From the IMG/VR virus record IMGVR_UViG_3300033064_002265, positions 1-32,832 of that record: 32,832 bases of DNA. One strand, 5' to 3'. The notes under the pieces are model-generated. The model saw only the letters and a program-made list of their open reading frames with translations, was not told the origin of the DNA and ran no database searches. A program made the translations under genes and the position numbers. Positions 30,301 through 32,832 of the stretch are shown here, piece after piece (within the stretch, counting starts at the first letter, position 1; every line of letters begins with the position of its first letter). This stretch comes from a virus.

Positions 30301-30647
30301 AGGAGCAAGCAGAGGCCGGTGAGAGAGTTAAGAAGGAACTGCCTACTACTGTACAGAAAGAATTAAAGTCTCTCAATATGGATGTGGGGGGCCTTAGTCG
30401 GACTCTTGCAAGGAATTGGAGACTTAACTCTAAACGTTACGACCAGTATCAGAAGGATACAGCCTCTATTTTGAAGAAAGTGCTGCCAAGAGTAATAGAA
30501 TCTCCAGCATATCAGAAGTTACCACCTCAGGCAAAGCGTACTATACTGGATGAATTAATACTTGAAGCAAAGAAGGCTGCTAGAGACAATGTAGTAGCAA
30601 CCGCAAAGATGAAGGACTTTGAAAGATTGCAGAGGACAAGACAATGA
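27384..30647 (+). CDS. Large internal virion (ejection) protein
   Basis: A 1087-aa protein starting GTG at 27384 (GGAGA upstream). Residues about 110-165 and 285-310 are Gly/Ala-rich and hydrophobic, fit for membrane insertion during DNA ejection. The middle is acidic then helical (KNIISEKRTEFSESRAVAKKAQSKE). The C-terminal part near 735-860 (LTTAPVRKLVAQELLTFVGSGILIMTMASMLG...SSDFGKIKVGKTRYDVWGGYAQIART...ILGRFLRGKLSPPAG type pattern) resembles the conserved segment found in phage large polyvalent or internal virion proteins. Such proteins leave the head and form a channel for DNA entry. No transglycosylase motif was identified. The following holin-like gene overlaps its stop (ATGA). Confidence 0.8.
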   Translation: MGLFADIAKDMPEVSPQEEVALQEELSTRLPEVERGAFANFGVALESNFYKILDLAGTSTKKFADWADTPGMGWVSKHAGNLALAAKTAQEAPELQPETDPEGLDMFAELIGSSVPYMATILASYGAGAAAGGGAAGLAGASASTVGTAATTGGILASGATSFAINREESFRYAKETGATDDEANLEANIVGGVVSLLEVAQVGRVLKFSKTGGALYKAIVMNARNKAWSNVAKAGGKLSMSMVRTAVEEAIEESLQGTASEGIPALLRGLKIEGGAEGFLKRRGTEAALGGIVGGMFGTLGALGTAAFSKGDVHIPGRPEVEREGDPTLDLSPPELDQVLEQPDVMETEGGTLGDFDQESFEEAADPIMTGDEIAPSSPETKVGQETKEVVEEEVLTPTQKLKNIISEKRTEFSESRAVAKKAQSKERGIRAAQYEKALAEESDVDVARKKALSELKGELPKASFTGIDSEQMTNEDWRNVRNEVRDSDLKTFEKEKAFTALDNLMNALVPTESDLKSLNKVVFGFEFLLKATDGRLKKMAIGMLMEITNFGKTVLASGDISPIGRQGLTKGVRYPKHWFKAFVDSHKAYFSKERTSLMQKEMYTSPAYDLARTIDRSEMLTDIDGELSKREAEFYSNWAKRIPILGGLIKASERAAVVGMNRLRMGVFQKYVNEWEGTGKSEQDLKDLADFMLQSTGRGSGKFLKDHGHLLSAGFFSPRFVISRFQLIGSLGLTTAPVRKLVAQELLTFVGSGILIMTMASMLGADVEEDPRSSDFGKIKVGKTRYDVWGGYAQIARTTAQMITKERKSVRSGEISGVERDNVLGRFLRGKLSPPAGLAIDALKNETFMGEKLSDKVKTVPGAIDEVVKRTVPLFAQDIEEAAQYSGFWSSVATAPLSFYGIGVQSYEPSRNDQLKQMRDQYAGEVYGADWDQISGESQQLLREYRPKLQELEQEVKANRTDFDFVATLLKEQAEAGERVKKELPTTVQKELKSLNMDVGGLSRTLARNWRLNSKRYDQYQKDTASILKKVLPRVIESPAYQKLPPQAKRTILDELILEAKKAARDNVVATAKMKDFERLQRTRQ

Positions 30648-30808
30648 GTTCGGATCACGATGTATTAGTTGAGACTTCCAACGATGTCAAGTGGTTAATC
30701 TCTGAATGGGAGGATCACAAGAAACATCATAAGCAATTGTCCTACTTATGTGCTGCTGCTATTGCTGCCGGAGTTGTTTCATTATTGGTTGCCGGATTTG
30801 GTGTGTGA
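30644..30808 (+). CDS. Holin-like small membrane protein
   Basis: A 54-aa protein, ATG overlapping the stop of the internal virion gene (ATGA). It has a hydrophilic helical N-terminus (VETSNDVKWLISEWEDHKKHHKQ) and a single C-terminal transmembrane segment (LCAAAIAAGVVSLLVAGF). This layout is that of XhlA-type haemolysin/holin-associated proteins and some short holins. It ends the rightward operon. No endolysin or spanin gene follows in the window, so the lysis role is tentative; a small virion membrane protein is an alternative. Confidence 0.65.
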   Translation: MSSDHDVLVETSNDVKWLISEWEDHKKHHKQLSYLCAAAIAAGVVSLLVAGFGV

Positions 30809-30958
30809 TAACATGTATAGACTATAAACATATAGACAGGATGTGTCGAAAGTAATTATATTTATAGACTCATTGTAAAAAATAGATGGCTGGCTTACCA
30901 GTACCAACCGTCCTGAAACGTAACCTCGATATAATCTCTGGTAAACGAGGACACATCC
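30809..30958. other. Convergent intergenic region
   Basis: These 150 bases lie between the end of the rightward operon and the end of the leftward right-hand cluster. They hold three copies of TATAGAC on the plus strand (30816-30822, 30831-30837, 30863-30869) and nearly all of the 10-bp inverted repeat 30838-30847 / 30950-30959. A minus-strand terminator candidate lies at 30877-30909. No gene is seen. Confidence 0.5.
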
Positions 30959-30959
30959 T
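30838..30959. repeat. 10-bp perfect inverted repeat, arms about 100 bases apart
   Basis: AGGATGTGTC (30838-30847) and GACACATCCT (30950-30959) are perfect reverse complements. The arms enclose a smaller potential stem (CCTCG/CGAGG, about 30924-30950). The right arm ends at the stop codon of the 30959-31282 gene. It could fold convergent-transcript RNA, act as a bidirectional terminator scaffold or be a recombination remnant. Confidence 0.55.
30877..30909 (-). terminator. Candidate leftward terminator
   Basis: As minus-strand RNA, GGUUGG pairs with CCAGCC (one U-G pair; 30904-30909 with 30888-30893), followed after a few bases by UAUUUUUU (30877-30882 region). The stem is short and the loop 10 bases, so strength is uncertain. 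It lies about 50 bases downstream of the stop of the last gene of the right-hand leftward cluster, where a terminator is expected. Confidence 0.4.
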
Positions 30960-31282
30960 TAATGAATTAAAACACTATTGTTGTGATCAAGTTCAAGTCC
31001 AAAATCTCCTCCCACAGATTTAGCTTTTTTGAATTTTCCTGTTTCTTTGTCAATAGTTAATAAGTACCCCCCATACTTACCATGGCCGTTCTCATCAACC
31101 ACTGCAAGATAGATTTCCCGACCAAAATGCACCAGTTCGAGAGACAGGGGAGTCTCAGGCTTGCCTCCGCTTACATAATTATCGCAAGCGTTCAGAACAA
31201 CCCTATCTCCCTTTTTAATGTCCTCTGCTGCTATTCCCACTGGAGGACCATCATCTTTATCAAACAATTTTACTTTAGGCAT
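30959..31282 (-). CDS. Small beta-rich hypothetical protein
   Basis: A 107-aa protein. The segment VGIAAEDIKKGDRVVLNACDNYVSG is like the start of SAF-type or decoration-type beta-clip domains, in which AxDIxxGxxV is common. The remainder is beta-strand alternation (REIYLAVVDENGHGKYGGYLLTID). AAGGTGAA lies just before the ATG, and the start overlaps the preceding gene by 8 bases. It is the last gene of the cluster with the GroES-like protein. No function assigned. Confidence 0.7.
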   Translation of the reverse strand: MPKVKLFDKDDGPPVGIAAEDIKKGDRVVLNACDNYVSGGKPETPLSLELVHFGREIYLAVVDENGHGKYGGYLLTIDKETGKFKKAKSVGGDFGLELDHNNSVLIH

Positions 31283-31502
31283 TTTTCACCTTCACCTTTC
31301 CAGACTTGGTTGTGGGGAAACCCAATTTACTGAGTTCACTGTGACAGATTTCCAGACCCTCATCTGACAAAATTACTAAATCTTGATAAGCCTTTTCAGT
31401 ATCACTTGTCTTCTTCCCCATCATAAAGAGCATTCCATCCTCTTTCTCAAGTTTAACATCAACGGATGGTTTTTCTTCTTGTCCATCTATTCTAAACTTC
31501 AT
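31275..31502 (-). CDS. Small hypothetical protein downstream of GroES
   Basis: The start is probably the second of two adjacent ATGs (31502; 31505 also possible), because GGGGAGG lies 6 bases upstream; a further ATG at 31517 would overlap the ribosome site. The 75-aa product reads MKFRIDGQEEKPSVDVKLEKEDGMLFMMGKK... and is charged, with mixed alpha/beta character and a basic end. The first bases overlap the tail of the GroES-like gene. No family recognised. Confidence 0.65.
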   Translation of the reverse strand: MKFRIDGQEEKPSVDVKLEKEDGMLFMMGKKTSDTEKAYQDLVILSDEGLEICHSELSKLGFPTTKSGKVKVKNA

Positions 31503-31824
31503 CATCTTCCTCCCCATTACAAGCCTCTTCTGATTCTTCCATTATAGCTAGGATCGTCCCACCATCCACAATATAAACATCCTCAGTTCCGGGAACTGGA
31601 GGACACATCTTGGCACAACCGGGAAGGATCAAAACTCTAGCACCAACTTTCAAATGTTTCGTATGCTTCTGAAGGTCTTCTCCGTCACCCACTCCAAGAA
31701 CCCTTGCAACCTCAAGGAAAATTCTTTTACTTTGTTCTGGGAGACAAATCCCCCCCTCAGTTGTATTTTCAGGGATAACCCTGATTGCTACATTGTTACC
31801 TAATACATGAGTCATTGTCAACAT
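31492..31824 (-). CDS. groES-like: GroES-like co-chaperonin (Cpn10)
   Basis: A 110-aa protein with AGGAG 6 bases before its ATG. It aligns along its whole core with GroES: an N-terminal strand (NNVAIRVIP), the mobile-loop motif EGGICL (GroES: AGGIVL; here GG at 24-25, ICL at 26-28), then VARVLGVGDG matching EVLAVGNG, LKVGARVLILPG matching VKVGDIVIFNDG, and a final EDVYIVDGGTILAIME matching EEVLIMSESDILAIVE. An acidic tail of about 15 residues (EACNGEEDDEV) is extra. Phage co-chaperonins such as T4 gp31 replace GroES on host GroEL to fold the capsid protein; a like role for the capsid protein at 15091-16176 is inferred. No GroEL-type gene was seen in the window. Confidence 0.92.
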   Translation of the reverse strand: MLTMTHVLGNNVAIRVIPENTTEGGICLPEQSKRIFLEVARVLGVGDGEDLQKHTKHLKVGARVLILPGCAKMCPPVPGTEDVYIVDGGTILAIMEESEEACNGEEDDEV

Positions 31825-31856
31825 TCTTTTCTCCTAAAAAATATTGTTATTTTCAT

Positions 31857-32105
31857 CTAGAAAATATCACCATTTTCTTCTATCTTTGTTTCTTCATAGG
31901 GAACAGCTATCCTTCTATACAGTTCCAATTTTGCACATTCAAGAACACCTATAGCAGAGTTAATGTTAGCATAGTTTGTATCATTAACTTTAAGCCATTG
32001 GTTCAACATCACACAAATTGTATAGTTTAGATCACCTACTGTAGCACTCTTTGTATGGACCCCACGCTCTAGTGACTTCCGTTTTTCTGGTTTAATGTAT
32101 GGCAT
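31857..32105 (-). CDS. Conserved small phage protein (DUF6899-like, tentative)
   Basis: An 82-aa protein. It starts MPYIKPEKRKSLE and ends with a block, SAIGVLECAKLELYRRIAVPYEETKIEENGD, that I recognise as recurring in uncharacterised phage proteins; the DUF number is from memory and should be confirmed. TTAGGAGAAG lies before the ATG. The start shares a base with the stop of the preceding gene (TAATG), so the two are co-translated. Role unknown; neighbours suggest early or middle expression. Confidence 0.75.
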   Translation of the reverse strand: MPYIKPEKRKSLERGVHTKSATVGDLNYTICVMLNQWLKVNDTNYANINSAIGVLECAKLELYRRIAVPYEETKIEENGDIF

Positions 32106-32832
32106 TATTCTTCTCCTAATCTTTTACTCATAGGCTCCTGATACTCCTTCTTACGTGATAGTATCTCATGTTTGAGTTCATCCTCTGTTCCGTGGCCATA
32201 AGCCTCAGGAGCCTCTACCCCTCTTTCCAACAGTCCCTTGTAGTAGTCTGGGAATCCCTTACTCATCTCTCTGATGAATGTCTTTCTGAATTTATTCCAC
32301 AGGATGCTTTTAATGTTTTCCGTTTCCTCCTCCTCGAAGTCGTTGTTAAGCTCTTTCATCAGTGGGCCTATATCCTTAGGTGAGTTGGTAAGAGTTCCGT
32401 CATCTCTAAGGTGCTGGATAGCTTTGTTGAATCGCTGCACACAATTGTATTGCGTTGCCAGTTGAAGAACAGTATCAACATCACCCTTCCATTTCTTTGC
32501 ACCGGACTTCTCACTGTATTCGGGAGATACGACCTTGAACACACCCCTTCCCATGTTCTCTACGCTCATATGTATTACTGTGTCTCCCTTGTGCCTTGCT
32601 GAGAAAGAGCTAGTGAACCCCTGTGTGTGATCAGCAATATCCTTAATCACTACTCCCTCGATCTTGGAACCACCAAGCACACTCTTAGTACTCATCAAGT
32701 CCTCTATCGCCCTCATATCACGGACAGTCCCCCAAGCTTCCAGTATGGCAGTATCGGCCGAACTGAGGTTCAGTGTATGGGTGTCTTTGGTAGCATGATG
32801 ATATCTGATATATCGCCTCAATTGTTTAATCA
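32105..32832 (-). CDS. Hypothetical protein (5' end beyond window)
   Basis: The frame is open to the right edge, so the true start is probably outside; a TTG at 32821 is an internal option. About 240 residues are visible, mixing beta segments (IEGVVIKDIADHTQGFTSSFSARHKGDTVIHMSVENMGRGVFKVV) with an acidic helical part (LMKELNNDFEEEETENIKSILWNKFRK) and a C-terminus rich in Glu/Lys. No domain was recognised. It is the most upstream gene seen in the right-hand leftward cluster, ahead of the DUF6899-like and GroES-like genes. Confidence 0.7.
   Translation of the reverse strand, partial: IKQLRRYIRYHHATKDTHTLNLSSADTAILEAWGTVRDMRAIEDLMSTKSVLGGSKIEGVVIKDIADHTQGFTSSFSARHKGDTVIHMSVENMGRGVFKVVSPEYSEKSGAKKWKGDVDTVLQLATQYNCVQRFNKAIQHLRDDGTLTNSPKDIGPLMKELNNDFEEEETENIKSILWNKFRKTFIREMSKGFPDYYKGLLERGVEAPEAYGHGTEDELKHEILSRKKEYQEPMSKRLGEE

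Noticed and set aside
1-32832. Integrase, repressor and attachment sites that would mark a prophage
   Set aside because: No recombinase signature, CI-type repressor or tRNA-end duplication is visible in this window; lifestyle cannot be decided from it.

Overview
The window is a contiguous piece of an AT-rich tailed-phage (Caudoviricetes) genome. It carries a terminase, portal, scaffold, capsid and tail gene series in near-continuous order, many four-base or one-base gene overlaps (ATGA, TAATG), Shine-Dalgarno sites before most starts, and several GTG/TTG starts. No tape-measure, sheath or baseplate genes are visible. A portal, an adaptor-like protein, a propeller-like tail protein, two internal-virion-type proteins and a fibre are present, so a short-tailed (podovirus-like) particle is the best guess. 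The host is not identifiable, though a signal-peptidase-II lipobox and sigma70-like promoters indicate a bacterial host.

Layout: (1) 1-528, minus strand: a pentapeptide-repeat protein cut by the window edge and a Cys-rich protein, downstream of a strong promoter (665-693). (2) 529-1458: about 930 bases without a convincing gene, with hairpins and short repeats. (3) 1459-7463, minus strand: a tightly packed replication operon. In transcription order it holds an HTH protein, a family A DNA polymerase with 3'-5' exonuclease, a 39-aa gene, a metallopeptidase-like protein, a SEC-C mini-protein, a small membrane protein, a DnaX-like clamp loader, then small hypothetical and zinc-ribbon genes. Its promoter (7486-7513) is nearly a copy of the one at 665-693. 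(4) 7514-7876: divergent control region with a four-G-run G-quadruplex motif and stable hairpins. (5) 7877-30808, plus strand: the virion module. Order: zinc stub, TerS, TerL, portal, lipoprotein, small head genes, scaffold-like protein, major capsid protein, decoration or head-fibre protein, terminator, a small gene, second terminator, adaptor-like protein, small virion genes, a propeller-like protein apparently split across ORFs, a 1058-aa adhesin-like fibre, internal virion proteins (one of 1087 aa) and a holin-like protein. (6) 30809-30958: convergent intergenic region with a 10-bp inverted repeat. (7) 30959-32832, minus strand: a second leftward cluster with a GroES-like co-chaperonin and a gene running off the right edge.

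The two leftward clusters look like early or middle functions (replication, host takeover, folding) and the rightward one like late functions (packaging, head, tail, lysis). I found no tRNA, integrase, CRISPR array, insertion sequence, reverse transcriptase or endolysin. The items most worth a second look are the phage GroES, the pairing of a DnaX-type clamp loader with a PolA-type polymerase, the split and partly duplicated propeller gene, the G-quadruplex control region and the paired early promoters.
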